Of a stretch of DNA of 64,000 bases, positions 46,834-58,031 are shown one piece after another (the stretch's first letter is position 1; the number at the start of each line of letters is the position of its first letter). The notes under the pieces are model-generated. The model searched no databases, was not told where the DNA came from, and worked only from the letters and a program-made list of their open reading frames with translations. The DNA comes from Aromatoleum petrolei. Lineage in GTDB: Bacteria; Pseudomonadota; Gammaproteobacteria; Burkholderiales; Rhodocyclaceae. The stretch lies in assembly GCF_017894385.1 (NCBI RefSeq), contig NZ_CP059560.1, forward strand, positions 4,658,501 to 4,722,500, in the 5' to 3' direction. The translations under genes were made by a program, and so were the position numbers.

Positions 46834-47454
46834 TCAGCGCATTACATAGACCAGCGGGAACAGGATCAGCCACACCAGATCGACCATATGCCAGTAGGCG
46901 GCGCCCGTCTCGATGCCGTTCATGCTGCCCGGGCCGTAGCGTCCCTTGCGCGCGCCGTTCCACAGCGCTGCGAGGATCACGAGGCCCAGGATCACGTGCA
47001 TGAAATGGAAGAAGGTCAGCACCAGGTAGAACATGTGGAAGGTGCTCGACGACAGACTCACGCCGGCCGCGAACTTCGCCACGTATTCGAACAGCTTCAC
47101 GACGACGAAGCCAGCGCCGCAGGCGAAGCCGCCGGCGATCCAGTTTGCCGCGCGACGGCTCTGGCCCGCTTCGGCAGCCTGCACCGCTCGCACGACGAGG
47201 TAACTCGACGTCAGCAGCAGGATGGTGTTGAGCGCGCCAGAGTTACGGTCCAGGGCCAACTGCTGCTCATTGAACAGCTCGACGTTGTTGGCGCGCGAGA
47301 AGGCGTAGGCGAGGAAGAAGGCGCCGAAGGCAAGGAGTTCGGCGAGGATGAAGAACCAGATCGCCAGGTCACCGGGCAGGCGGCGGGCGGGGCCGTCGGA
47401 AGCAGCGGCCGGAATGGCAGGCGGGTTCACGAGTGTTTGGGCGCATGTATTCAT
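46834..47454 (-). CDS. norE: NorE, cytochrome c oxidase subunit III-like protein
   Basis: A protein of 206 residues with five helices. It carries the subunit III motifs LAIWFFILAELLAFGAFFLA, FHMFYLVLTFFHFMHVILG and YWHMVDLVWLILFPLVYVM. It is the first gene of the norEFQ...D transcript. An Fnr-like box lies 36 bp upstream. It is accessory to NorBC and is not itself part of the catalytic complex. Confidence 0.92.
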   Translation of the reverse strand: MNTCAQTLVNPPAIPAAASDGPARRLPGDLAIWFFILAELLAFGAFFLAYAFSRANNVELFNEQQLALDRNSGALNTILLLTSSYLVVRAVQAAEAGQSRRAANWIAGGFACGAGFVVVKLFEYVAKFAAGVSLSSSTFHMFYLVLTFFHFMHVILGLVILAALWNGARKGRYGPGSMNGIETGAAYWHMVDLVWLILFPLVYVMR

Positions 47455-47489
47455 GTGTCCCAGTCTAGGGAGAGTGCGAACGCCGAACC

Positions 47490-47503
47490 TTGATTCTGGT
47501 TAA
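47490..47503. promoter_or_regulatory. Candidate Fnr/Dnr box upstream of norE
   Basis: TTGAT-TCTG-GTTAA matches the Fnr/Dnr consensus TTGAT-N4-ATCAA fully in the first half and in three of five positions in the second. It lies 36 bp from the norE start codon on the minus strand, close for an activator site, so transcription could start very near the gene. Confidence 0.45.
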
Positions 47504-47554
47504 TTCACGGATTGGGCGAACGAAAGAATGGGGAATATCACCCAGTGCCCGTCC

Positions 47555-47585
47555 AAAATAAAAAAGGGGCGGCCGAAGCCGCCCC
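47555..47585 (-). terminator. Rho-independent terminator after norB
   Basis: On the minus strand the perfect 8-bp stem GGGGCGGC / GCCGCCCC encloses a 4-base loop and is followed by TTTTTTATTTT. It lies 47 bp past norB and separates the norCB transcript from norEFQ. Confidence 0.9.
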
Positions 47586-47631
47586 GGAATCGCTTCACCA
47601 GCCCCGCGGAGGGCTGGAAGCGAGGGATCCA

Positions 47632-49477
<1,846 letters not shown>

Positions 49478-49569
49478 GGTTTGTCCCTCATTGTTTTGTC
49501 ATGCGCCCGAGTGATTGAGAAATAACCCGAAGGTTGGACGCATTCTCGGCAGGGGGAGAGGGTCGCTCC

Positions 49570-49583
49570 ATGATTTGAATCAA
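49570..49583. promoter_or_regulatory. Fnr/Dnr box upstream of norC
   Basis: ATGAT-TTGA-ATCAA matches TTGAT-N4-ATCAA in nine of ten fixed positions. It is centred about 100 bp before the norC start codon. The Crp-Fnr protein at the far end of the cluster is the natural candidate to bind it. Confidence 0.65.
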
Positions 49584-49626
49584 TTTCGGGAATTCACCGC
49601 ATTTATCGTCTCAAGTAAGGGAAAAC

Positions 49627-49674
49627 GGGGCCGGGACCGCGGTTGGAGGCTTACCCTCCCGCGATCCCGGCCCC
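49627..49674 (-). terminator. Long hairpin, probable terminator of the 49701-50465 gene
   Basis: GGGGCCGGGACCGCGG and CCGCGATCCCGGCCCC pair over 16 bp with one mismatch around a 16-base loop. On the minus strand the stem is followed by CGTTTTCCC, a weak T-run. It begins 27 bp beyond the stop of the outer-membrane protein gene. Confidence 0.65.
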
Positions 49675-49700
49675 GCCGGGCCGTGCAAACCGGATGAAGC

Positions 49701-50465
49701 TCAGTACGTGTAGCCGACCATCATGCCGCCGCCCCACTCCGGGCTGTTGTCGGAAAATCCTTTTACTCCATACACCTGCAGCTTCCATGCAGGGCTCAGC
49801 TTCTGGCTGACGAAGACCGAAGCCTCGCGAATCGGATCGCTGCTCGAACGCAGCCGCGCGCGCCAGTCATAGGCTGCGCCGACGGTGGTCGCCGGGGCGA
49901 GCTTGTAGCCGAGCCCGAGGGATGCATAGAAGGGATTACGCAGGTCGGAGTCGCCCATGTCCTTCCACCCGGCGGTGCCGAACGCGGTCACCGCGCCGAA
50001 GGACTTGGCCGCGTCGAACTGCAGCGCAAAATCGGTCTCGTTGTTGCCCAGGCACTTGCTCTCCGCCGTGGGCATCTTGACCTTCGCCACCGCGTCGACC
50101 AGCAAACCGTTCACGCTGCCGTCCAGCAGGTTGTAGCCCGCGCTCGCAGTGATGTCGCCGAGTCCCGTCTCGGTGCCGGAGCAGTCTGTACCGCGGATCG
50201 GATCCCCGTCCGGGCTCACCACTGCGTTCGTCACGCGCAGGTACGGGATCGTCATCTTGTAGGTCATGCGGCCGGTCTCGTACTTTGCCGCAATCGGCAC
50301 GTACCACATCTCGCTGGTGGTATTCGTGCCGTAGTCACCGGTCGAGTAATCCAGCCCGGTCGTCAAGTTCAGTTTCCGGGTGTCGGCGCTTGTTGCGGTG
50401 TCGGTGCCCGCGGCCAAGGCGCTGCCGGATAGCAGCAGGGCCAGCAGGATGCGCTTGTGTTTCAT
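49701..50465 (-). CDS. Outer-membrane beta-barrel protein of unknown role
   Basis: A protein of 254 residues with signal peptide MKHKRILLALLLSGSALAAG; the ATG follows GAGGAATG. The frame extends further upstream, but the signal peptide fixes the start. The rest is made of alternating-polarity strands (KLNLTTGLDYSTGDYG, MWYVPIAAKYETGRMTYKMT) and ends GGGMMVGYTY, with a terminal aromatic. The layout is like transporter-type barrels of the phenol-degradation MetA/SphB group. It lies 40 bp downstream of the DUF5666 gene on the same strand, so it may be in the same transcript. Confidence 0.78.
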   Translation of the reverse strand: MKHKRILLALLLSGSALAAGTDTATSADTRKLNLTTGLDYSTGDYGTNTTSEMWYVPIAAKYETGRMTYKMTIPYLRVTNAVVSPDGDPIRGTDCSGTETGLGDITASAGYNLLDGSVNGLLVDAVAKVKMPTAESKCLGNNETDFALQFDAAKSFGAVTAFGTAGWKDMGDSDLRNPFYASLGLGYKLAPATTVGAAYDWRARLRSSSDPIREASVFVSQKLSPAWKLQVYGVKGFSDNSPEWGGGMMVGYTY

Positions 50466-50505
50466 TCGACATTCCTCATTGTTGGGGCCTTGTCCGTGTT
50501 GTGCT

Positions 50506-52035
50506 TCAATCGTGTTCCGGGCGTTCGATGCGTTCCGGCCGTTCCAGCTTCTCCGGCCGCTCGATGCGCTCGACGCGATCCGGCCGTTCGATACGTTCGG
50601 TGCGCTCGACCCGGCCGCTGCCGTCGAAGCGTTCGATGCGTTCACGGGTCTCAATACGGTCGCCCGAGGTGCGTGTCTCGATGCGTTCGCGCAACAGCAG
50701 ATCCCCGCTTGGGCTCACCTCGGTGCGTTCGATCCGCTCGCGCTCGATTTCACCCGAGGGCGACAACTCCCGCTCGATGCGCTCGCGCCCCGATGCGCTA
50801 TCGGTCTCGATGCGTATCCGCTTGTCGTCGCTCTCGACCCGTGCCTTTCGTCCGCCGTGCTCCTTGTCGTCATCGCCCTTGTCCGATTTCCTGCCCGACC
50901 GGGCACCTTCTCCAGCCTCGGTGACCCCGAAACCGTCGCGCACGAATTCGATGCGCGTGGCCCTGATCTTGCGCTCGCCGGTGAAAGTGCCCTGCACCCG
51001 GACGCGCGCGTCCTTGTCGGGGGCACCCGTCGTGCTGTCCGAAAAATCGGTCCCGTCCGCCAGTTCGACCTCGAATCCTGTGATGTCCATGTGCCTGTCG
51101 GCGCGTTCGAGCACCAGGCCTTCCACGATCGCGTTGCGCACGCGTCCGGCGAACGGGATCGTTGGATTCGCGCTCGTCCGAGACACCGCCAGCGCACTTC
51201 CCGTCCACGCGCCGCGAATCAGCGACTCGGTCGCGTCGCCCCCATCACCGCGCCGATGACCGCCCAGCGCCAGGCCGTGCAAGGTGCCGTCGCGGCCGAG
51301 CGATCCGATCGCGCTTGCCTCGCGCAGCTGCGGCGCCCGCTCGACGCGCGTGGCAAGCACCTCGCCGGACGCATTGCGGAATCCGCTCACCCGGACCATT
51401 TCGCCGACGTGCAGCCCCGCGTCGACCTTCGCTCCCTGCACGAGACGCACTGGCTGCCCCATCACGCGCAGCGGCGCCCGGCCATTCAGGGCGCCGGTTA
51501 CGGGCCCCTCGTAGGCGTGGACGATCGCGATGGTGCGTGCCTCGAGGCCGCGAGGCGAGCTGCCAGCCTCCACGGCGACGACCTGTCCGACCGCCAGGCG
51601 CGACACGCTTCCGCCGATACCGTTTTCCGTCACTGGGACCGAGTCGTCGTAATGCACCTCCACGCCATTCACGCAGATCGACGCAAAACCCGTGATCGTG
51701 CCCACGATACCCGTGCCGCCGGTTCCACCTTCGTGGGCCGGGGCGCCGGTACCGCCGACGCCGCCCTGAGCGAGCGGTGCGCCGGTGCCTCCGATTCCCG
51801 ATGCAAGCGGTGCGCCGATGCCACCGATGCCCGTGGCCGCGGGGGCTCCGGTCCCGCCGATGCCGGATGCGGGTGCTCCCGTGCCGCCGATGCCACCTTC
51901 GCGCCGTGGCGCGCCCGTGCCGCCAACGCCGCCGGGGTCCACGCACACCGGGGCACCAAAGGTCGGGGCAATGCCGCATAGCGCGAGCGCGAGGCTCGCT
52001 GCCAGTTGGCGCAGCAAATGGAAGCGATGGCTCAT
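50506..52035 (-). CDS. DUF5666 secreted protein with GGTGAP repeats and Glu-Arg tail
   Basis: A protein of 509 residues. A signal peptide (RQLAASLALALCGIAPTFGA) is followed, at about 32-108, by six or seven copies of a 10-12-residue unit ending GGTGAP or GGIGAP. DUF5666-type beta modules run from about 108 to 330 (TGFASICVNGVEVHYDD, VGQVVAVEAGS, RVQGTFTGERKIRATRIEFV). A highly charged region follows, and the C-terminal 90 residues are repeats of RIERPE- and RIETR-type. It overlaps the upstream DUF6502 gene by ATGA. It is probably exported; the charged tail might bind metal, polyanion or another protein. No function is known. Confidence 0.85.
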   Translation of the reverse strand: MSHRFHLLRQLAASLALALCGIAPTFGAPVCVDPGGVGGTGAPRREGGIGGTGAPASGIGGTGAPAATGIGGIGAPLASGIGGTGAPLAQGGVGGTGAPAHEGGTGGTGIVGTITGFASICVNGVEVHYDDSVPVTENGIGGSVSRLAVGQVVAVEAGSSPRGLEARTIAIVHAYEGPVTGALNGRAPLRVMGQPVRLVQGAKVDAGLHVGEMVRVSGFRNASGEVLATRVERAPQLREASAIGSLGRDGTLHGLALGGHRRGDGGDATESLIRGAWTGSALAVSRTSANPTIPFAGRVRNAIVEGLVLERADRHMDITGFEVELADGTDFSDSTTGAPDKDARVRVQGTFTGERKIRATRIEFVRDGFGVTEAGEGARSGRKSDKGDDDKEHGGRKARVESDDKRIRIETDSASGRERIERELSPSGEIERERIERTEVSPSGDLLLRERIETRTSGDRIETRERIERFDGSGRVERTERIERPDRVERIERPEKLERPERIERPEHD

Positions 52036-52892
52036 GAGGGATTCTTCGGTGCGGCGTTTTCGGACGGCACCGTGGCCGAAGACGCCTCGCTGTAGAAATA
52101 CAGGCCTATCGTCACGCGCTGTCGTGCCTCGGTGCCTTGTGCATCCCGCGCTTCGAGGTCCGCAGCCAGGGCGTTGAACGCGAGCAGCGCCTGCATCCCT
52201 TCGCTGGAGACGGCGTCCCGCAGGCGTACGATGCTTGCCGCCGACAAGGCATCGTAATGCACGCTGCGTTCGAAATACGGCGCCCCTTCGGTCGTCAGGT
52301 TATGCACCGCGGCGCAGGCATGGTCGTGCACGTTGTGGGCGAAATATGCCGCCTTCTCGTCGAAGCCCTTCTGCGGGATGAAGGCCGCAGTCTCAAGATG
52401 GACACGGTCGTGTTCATCCACTCGCGCGATGCCGAGTCGCAGCCATTCGTCGAGCACCACGCGCGCCCGGATATCCTTGCTGACACGGGCGACGAGCGCG
52501 TCGAACGAACGCTCTCCGCCGGTACTCGCGAGCCGCGCCAAAGGCGCAGGGTCGCCCGGCCGGATGCAGAACGGCGGGGTGGTCTGCCAGGTGCTCACAA
52601 GGTGCGCTCCCAGTGACACGGCTGCGGGCAGGTCGTCCGCCACCTCTGGCGACTGGCTGCGCAGGCGCTTCACGTCCTTGCGGTGCACGCCGGTCAGGAG
52701 GCTGATCCTGCTGTCGCTCGGCGTATTGGTGTCGAGACGGAATTCCTGCTCCGCGACCTCGACGAAGACGCCCTTGAGCATGTCCGAGAAATATGGGTAG
52801 GTCACCCCCTTGCGCACCATCAGTCGCACAAGCGGCCGCATGACGCGTCGGAGCGCGCGCAGCAGCGAAGTCGGCGGAGAGGGGGAATGCAT
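52032..52892 (-). CDS. DUF6502 family protein, putative DNA-binding
   Basis: A protein of 286 residues without signal peptide. The N-terminal 70 residues include a helix-turn-helix-like stretch (SRISLLTGVHRKDVKRLRS), and the family is recalled as occurring next to DUF5666 genes. The middle part is mixed and the C-terminus is acidic. Its last codon overlaps the DUF5666 start (ATGA), so the two are coupled. A GTGGGA-N5-TTCCAT element lies 44 bp upstream of its start, and a better copy stands before the ER-repeat gene at 53071. It may be the regulator of this small group. Confidence 0.75.
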   Translation of the reverse strand: MHSPSPPTSLLRALRRVMRPLVRLMVRKGVTYPYFSDMLKGVFVEVAEQEFRLDTNTPSDSRISLLTGVHRKDVKRLRSQSPEVADDLPAAVSLGAHLVSTWQTTPPFCIRPGDPAPLARLASTGGERSFDALVARVSKDIRARVVLDEWLRLGIARVDEHDRVHLETAAFIPQKGFDEKAAYFAHNVHDHACAAVHNLTTEGAPYFERSVHYDALSAASIVRLRDAVSSEGMQALLAFNALAADLEARDAQGTEARQRVTIGLYFYSEASSATVPSENAAPKNPS

Positions 52893-52936
52893 CGGGGCGT
52901 TTCTTCCGGGTTCAGGCGCCCATAGTCTAATCGGGC

Positions 52937-52953
52937 GTGGGAAAAAATTCCAT
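52937..52953. promoter_or_regulatory. Palindromic element GTGGGA-AAAAA-TTCCAT before the DUF6502 gene
   Basis: A 17-bp imperfect dyad agreeing at most positions with the perfect dyad at 53702-53718. On the minus strand it lies 44 bp before the DUF6502 start. The A-run core is the same in both. Confidence 0.5.
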
Positions 52954-53070
52954 GCATACGGGCGGGCTCGCGTCGTATTACGGATTCAAAATCCCGCCCC
53001 GCCACCTGCTTACCCGGCGCCTCCCCGTCCACGGTACAGAGGCCGCGTGGATATCCGAGGGCGACCCCGA

Positions 53071-53679
53071 TCAGTCGCGTTCGCGGCGCTCGAAACGCTC
53101 GATGCGTTCGACACGCTCGGGCTTTTCGGGGCGCTCCATGCGTTCGAGCCGCTCCATCCGCTCGACTTTCTCGGGACGGTCGGCGTGGGCGACGCGTTCG
53201 GCGCTGTCGGGGCGTTCGACCGCGGCGGGGCGCGAGTCGCTGCGCGTGCGCGCGAGTTCGCCACCGGCCGTACTGCGGGTGGAGCCGCGTTCCATCAATA
53301 CGGTGCCGTCGGAAGCCGTGCGCACTTCGGTGGTCGTCTGGCTTGCGAGGCCGCCATCGACGTTGAAGGTCATTTCCTTGGTGCGCACGCGGGTCGGCGC
53401 GGCACCGGTGGCGCTCAGCGTGCGCGTGCGGGTCACCGTCGTCGTGCCATCGGCGTTGATGACGGTCTCCATGCTGTGCTGAGGCATGGCACCTTTCCGG
53501 CTCGAAACGCCAGCGTCCGTCGTGCCGCTTGCGGTCACAGTCGTATCGGATGATTCGAGCCCGGCCGTGGCGGTTGCGGTAGTCGTGGCCTGCTGGGCCG
53601 AGGCGTGGCTGGGATGCAGCCCGAAGGCGAGGGCTGCCGCGGCGTAGAACGAAACGGGAATCCTGAGGTGGCGTTTCAT
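53071..53679 (-). CDS. Secreted protein with Glu-Arg repeat tail (unknown)
   Basis: A protein of 202 residues with signal peptide MKRHLRIPVSFYAAAALAFG; AAGGAGAACCAC precedes the ATG, which fixes the start inside a longer frame. The mature part is Thr/Ala-rich with no cysteine, followed from about residue 140 by charged repeats (RPEKVERMERLERMERPEK, then ERVERIERFERRERD). The tail is very like that of the DUF5666 protein two genes downstream. It is preceded by a perfect GTGGGA-N5-TCCCAC dyad. It is likely exported; the function is unknown. Confidence 0.8.
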   Translation of the reverse strand: MKRHLRIPVSFYAAAALAFGLHPSHASAQQATTTATATAGLESSDTTVTASGTTDAGVSSRKGAMPQHSMETVINADGTTTVTRTRTLSATGAAPTRVRTKEMTFNVDGGLASQTTTEVRTASDGTVLMERGSTRSTAGGELARTRSDSRPAAVERPDSAERVAHADRPEKVERMERLERMERPEKPERVERIERFERRERD

Positions 53680-53701
53680 GTGGTTCTCCTTAAGTTTGTA
53701 A

Positions 53702-53718
53702 GTGGGAAAAAATCCCAC
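53702..53718. promoter_or_regulatory. Perfect dyad GTGGGA-AAAAA-TCCCAC before the ER-repeat gene
   Basis: A 17-bp element with 6-bp arms perfectly complementary. On the minus strand it lies 22 bp before the start codon, in the untranslated leader. There it could be an operator, or fold in RNA as GTGGGA / TCCCAC. It matches the element at 52937-52953. Confidence 0.6.
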
Positions 53719-53810
53719 ATATACTAACTTTAGGCAACGTTGTTCTTGAGGGTCAAGCGAATGGCGGGGCCCAGATGTATCGGGATATTTGGCGCACGGC
53801 TCCGAGGACG

Positions 53811-53841
53811 AAAAAAAGCCCGGCCGCGCAGGCGGCCGGGC
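53811..53841 (-). terminator. Rho-independent terminator after fumarase
   Basis: On the minus strand a perfect 10-bp stem GCCCGGCCGC / GCGGCCGGGC around a 4-base loop is followed by seven T. It starts 28 bp beyond the fumarase stop. Confidence 0.92.
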
Positions 53842-53868
53842 TTGGGGGTGCTTCTGTGCGTGTGCGAA

Positions 53869-55401
53869 TCAGGCCGTCGCGAGCGGGATCTTGCCGATCT
53901 TCACCTGCCACTCCTTCGGGCCGGTGTTATGCACGCTGGTGCCGTTCGAGTCGACCGCCACGGTCACCGGCATGTCCTGCACGTCGAACTCGTAGATCGC
54001 TTCCATGCCCAGGTCGGCGAAACCGACGACCTTCGCGCTCTTGATCGCCTTCGCGACGAGGTAGGCCGCGCCGCCAACCGCCATCAGGTAGGCCGACTTG
54101 TTGTCGCGGATCGCGTCGATCGCGGTGGGGCCGCGCTCGGCTTTGCCGACCATGGAGATCAGGCCGGTCTGCTCGAGCATCATGCGCGTGAACTTGTCCA
54201 TGCGCGTCGCGGTGGTGGGGCCTGCCGGGCCGACGACTTCGTCACGCACCGGATCGACCGGGCCGACGTAATAGATCACGCGGTTCGTGAAGTCGACCGG
54301 CAGCTTCTCGCCCTTCGCCAGCATGTCCTGGATGCGCTTGTGCGCGGCGTCGCGGCCCGTCAGCATCTTGCCGTTGAGCAGCAGCACCTGGCCCGGCTTC
54401 CACGACGCGACTTCTTCCTTCGTCAGGGTGTCGAGGTTCACGCGCGTGGCGACCTTGGTGTCGGCCTGCCAGGTCACGTCCGGCCAGTCTTCGAGCTTGG
54501 GTGCTTCCAGCTTCGCCGGGCCCGAGCCGTCGAGTTCGAAGTGCACGTGGCGGGTCGCCGCACAGTTCGGGATCATCGCCACCGGCAGGCTCGCCGCGTG
54601 CGTCGGGTAGTCGAGGATCTTGACGTCGAGCACGGTGGTCAGGCCGCCCAGGCCCTGCGCGCCGATGCCCAGTGCATTGACCTTCTCGAACAGCTCGAGG
54701 CGCAGTTCCTCGGCGCGCGTCAGTGTCGCGCCCGACGCGGCCTTGTCCTTCAGTTCATGGATGTCGACCGGCGCCATCAGCGATTCCTTCGCCAGCAGCA
54801 TCGCCTTCTCCGGCGTGCCGCCGATGCCGATGCCGAGGATGCCCGGCGGACACCAGCCGGCGCCCATCGTCGGGACGGTCTTCAGCACCCAGTCGACGAT
54901 CGAGTCGGACGGGTTCAGCGCGTAGAACTTGGTCTTGTTCTCGGAGCCGCCGCCCTTGGCCGCACAGATCACTTCGACGTGGTCGCCCGGGACGATCTCG
55001 TAATGCACGACCGCCGGGGTGTTGTCCTTGCTGTTCTGGCGCTTACCGGCCGGATCGAGCAGCACCGAGGCGCGCAACTTGTTGTCGACGTTGGTGTAGG
55101 CCCGGCGCACGCCTTCGTTCACCATTTCCTGGACGCTCATCGTCGCGTCCCACTTCACGTTCATGCCCACCTTGAGGAAGACCACGGCGATGCCGGTATC
55201 CTGGCAGATCGGGCGATGGCCTTCGGCGCACATGCGCGAATTGGTCAGGATCTGCGCGATCGCATCCTTCGCGGCGGGGCTCTCCTCACGCTTCCAGGCC
55301 TCGCCGAGAGCCTTGATATAGTCGAGCGGGTGGTAGTAGCTGATGTACTGGAAGGCATCCGCGACGGACTGGATCAGGTCTTCTTCGCGAATTACGGTCA
55401 T
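53869..55401 (-). CDS. Class I fumarate hydratase (iron-sulfur type)
   Basis: A protein of 510 residues, the length of the FumA/FumB group. Cluster cysteines occur in ICQDTGIAVVFLKVGM, IPNCAATRHVHFELDG and GAGWCPPGILGIGIGG. The C-terminal beta domain is present (VDFTNRVIYYVGPVDPVRDE, GPTTATRMDKFTRMMLE), so both halves are fused as in enterobacterial class I enzymes. It interconverts fumarate and malate in the TCA cycle and is oxygen-sensitive. It is divergent from acs. Confidence 0.95.
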   Translation of the reverse strand: MTVIREEDLIQSVADAFQYISYYHPLDYIKALGEAWKREESPAAKDAIAQILTNSRMCAEGHRPICQDTGIAVVFLKVGMNVKWDATMSVQEMVNEGVRRAYTNVDNKLRASVLLDPAGKRQNSKDNTPAVVHYEIVPGDHVEVICAAKGGGSENKTKFYALNPSDSIVDWVLKTVPTMGAGWCPPGILGIGIGGTPEKAMLLAKESLMAPVDIHELKDKAASGATLTRAEELRLELFEKVNALGIGAQGLGGLTTVLDVKILDYPTHAASLPVAMIPNCAATRHVHFELDGSGPAKLEAPKLEDWPDVTWQADTKVATRVNLDTLTKEEVASWKPGQVLLLNGKMLTGRDAAHKRIQDMLAKGEKLPVDFTNRVIYYVGPVDPVRDEVVGPAGPTTATRMDKFTRMMLEQTGLISMVGKAERGPTAIDAIRDNKSAYLMAVGGAAYLVAKAIKSAKVVGFADLGMEAIYEFDVQDMPVTVAVDSNGTSVHNTGPKEWQVKIGKIPLATA

Positions 55402-55513
55402 GGCGCATCTCCTGGTAAGGCCGGGTCACTCGGTAGGGGCGCAATTCTAGCAGCCCGCGGCCGGCGACGTCCCACCGGAATGGGCAATGTTCCACGGTAT
55501 GCGGGTGTAAGTC

Positions 55514-55530
55514 CTGTGTAAGATACACAG
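55514..55530. promoter_or_regulatory. Palindrome CTGTGT-AAGAT-ACACAG between fumarase and acs
   Basis: A perfect 6-bp arm dyad around five bases, 113 bp before the fumarase start and 120 bp before the acs start, so it stands about midway. It could serve both divergent promoters. No regulator can be named from the window. Confidence 0.5.
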
Positions 55531-55649
55531 CCTTAAATGCCGACCAGATCGCGAAAGCAGCGTCTTCAGCGAACGACAAATAAGACCGGCTCGACCGGTC
55601 GGCCCTGCAGGGCGCTTCAATTACTCTGAATAGTTGAGGAGAGGTCAGT

Positions 55650-57623
<1,974 letters not shown>

Positions 57624-57715
57624 CCCTTCATGACGGGAGACTGGTCCGCGAGAGGCCGGCCCCGCATAAGAATAATTGAGGCAAGCCGGCGCGAGCCGGC
57701 AGTGGGAGGAGGAGA

Positions 57716-57742
57716 AGGCGCGCGCAAGCGCGCTTTTTTTTT
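57716..57742 (+). terminator. Rho-independent terminator after acs
   Basis: A GCGCGC-rich hairpin around a short AA/GCAA loop is followed by nine T. It lies about 95 bp past the acs stop, so the sensor operon that follows has its own promoter. Confidence 0.85.
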
Positions 57743-57820
57743 CTCGCCCGTGGGGCGTTTCGCGAGGCCCCGCTCGGGCACCGGTATACTCCGGGTAGCC
57801 ATCGTCATCATGAGGGAGAC

Positions 57821-58021
57821 ATGATGCGCAGAGGTCTGGCTGGTCAAAGGCTCGTTGCGACGTTCCTGGGCGGAGCGTTGCTGTTCAATTATCCCGTGCT
57901 GTCCCTGCTCGACAGGTCAGAACCGTTTTTTGGCATGCCGATGCTGTGGGTGTGCCTGTTCGGCGTATGGGCGCTGTTGATCGCGGTGGCCGCCTGGATC
58001 GCGGAACGCGGTGCAGGTTGA
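57821..58021 (+). CDS. Small membrane protein leading the CrbS-like operon
   Basis: A protein of 66 residues (or 65 from the second of two adjacent ATGs) with GAGGGAGAC upstream. Two hydrophobic segments (LVATFLGGALLFNYPVLSLL and MLWVCLFGVWALLIAVAAWI) are joined by a short polar loop. It stands 10 bp before the symporter/kinase start. Small proteins with this two-helix plan often accompany solute:sodium symporters as partner subunits. No function has been shown. Confidence 0.75.
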   Translation: MMRRGLAGQRLVATFLGGALLFNYPVLSLLDRSEPFFGMPMLWVCLFGVWALLIAVAAWIAERGAG

Positions 58022-58031
58022 GGAGGCCGGG

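Noticed and set aside
50506..50700. Repeated CGTTCGATGCG-like DNA at the DUF5666 gene end as a mobile or attachment repeat
   Set aside because: It is codon-periodic and explained by the Glu-Arg peptide repeats. No target duplication or integrase gene is present.
51690..51950. Regular short repeats that could suggest a CRISPR array
   Set aside because: The units are 27-36 bp with no unique spacers and keep one reading frame. They encode the GGTGAP peptide repeats of the DUF5666 protein.
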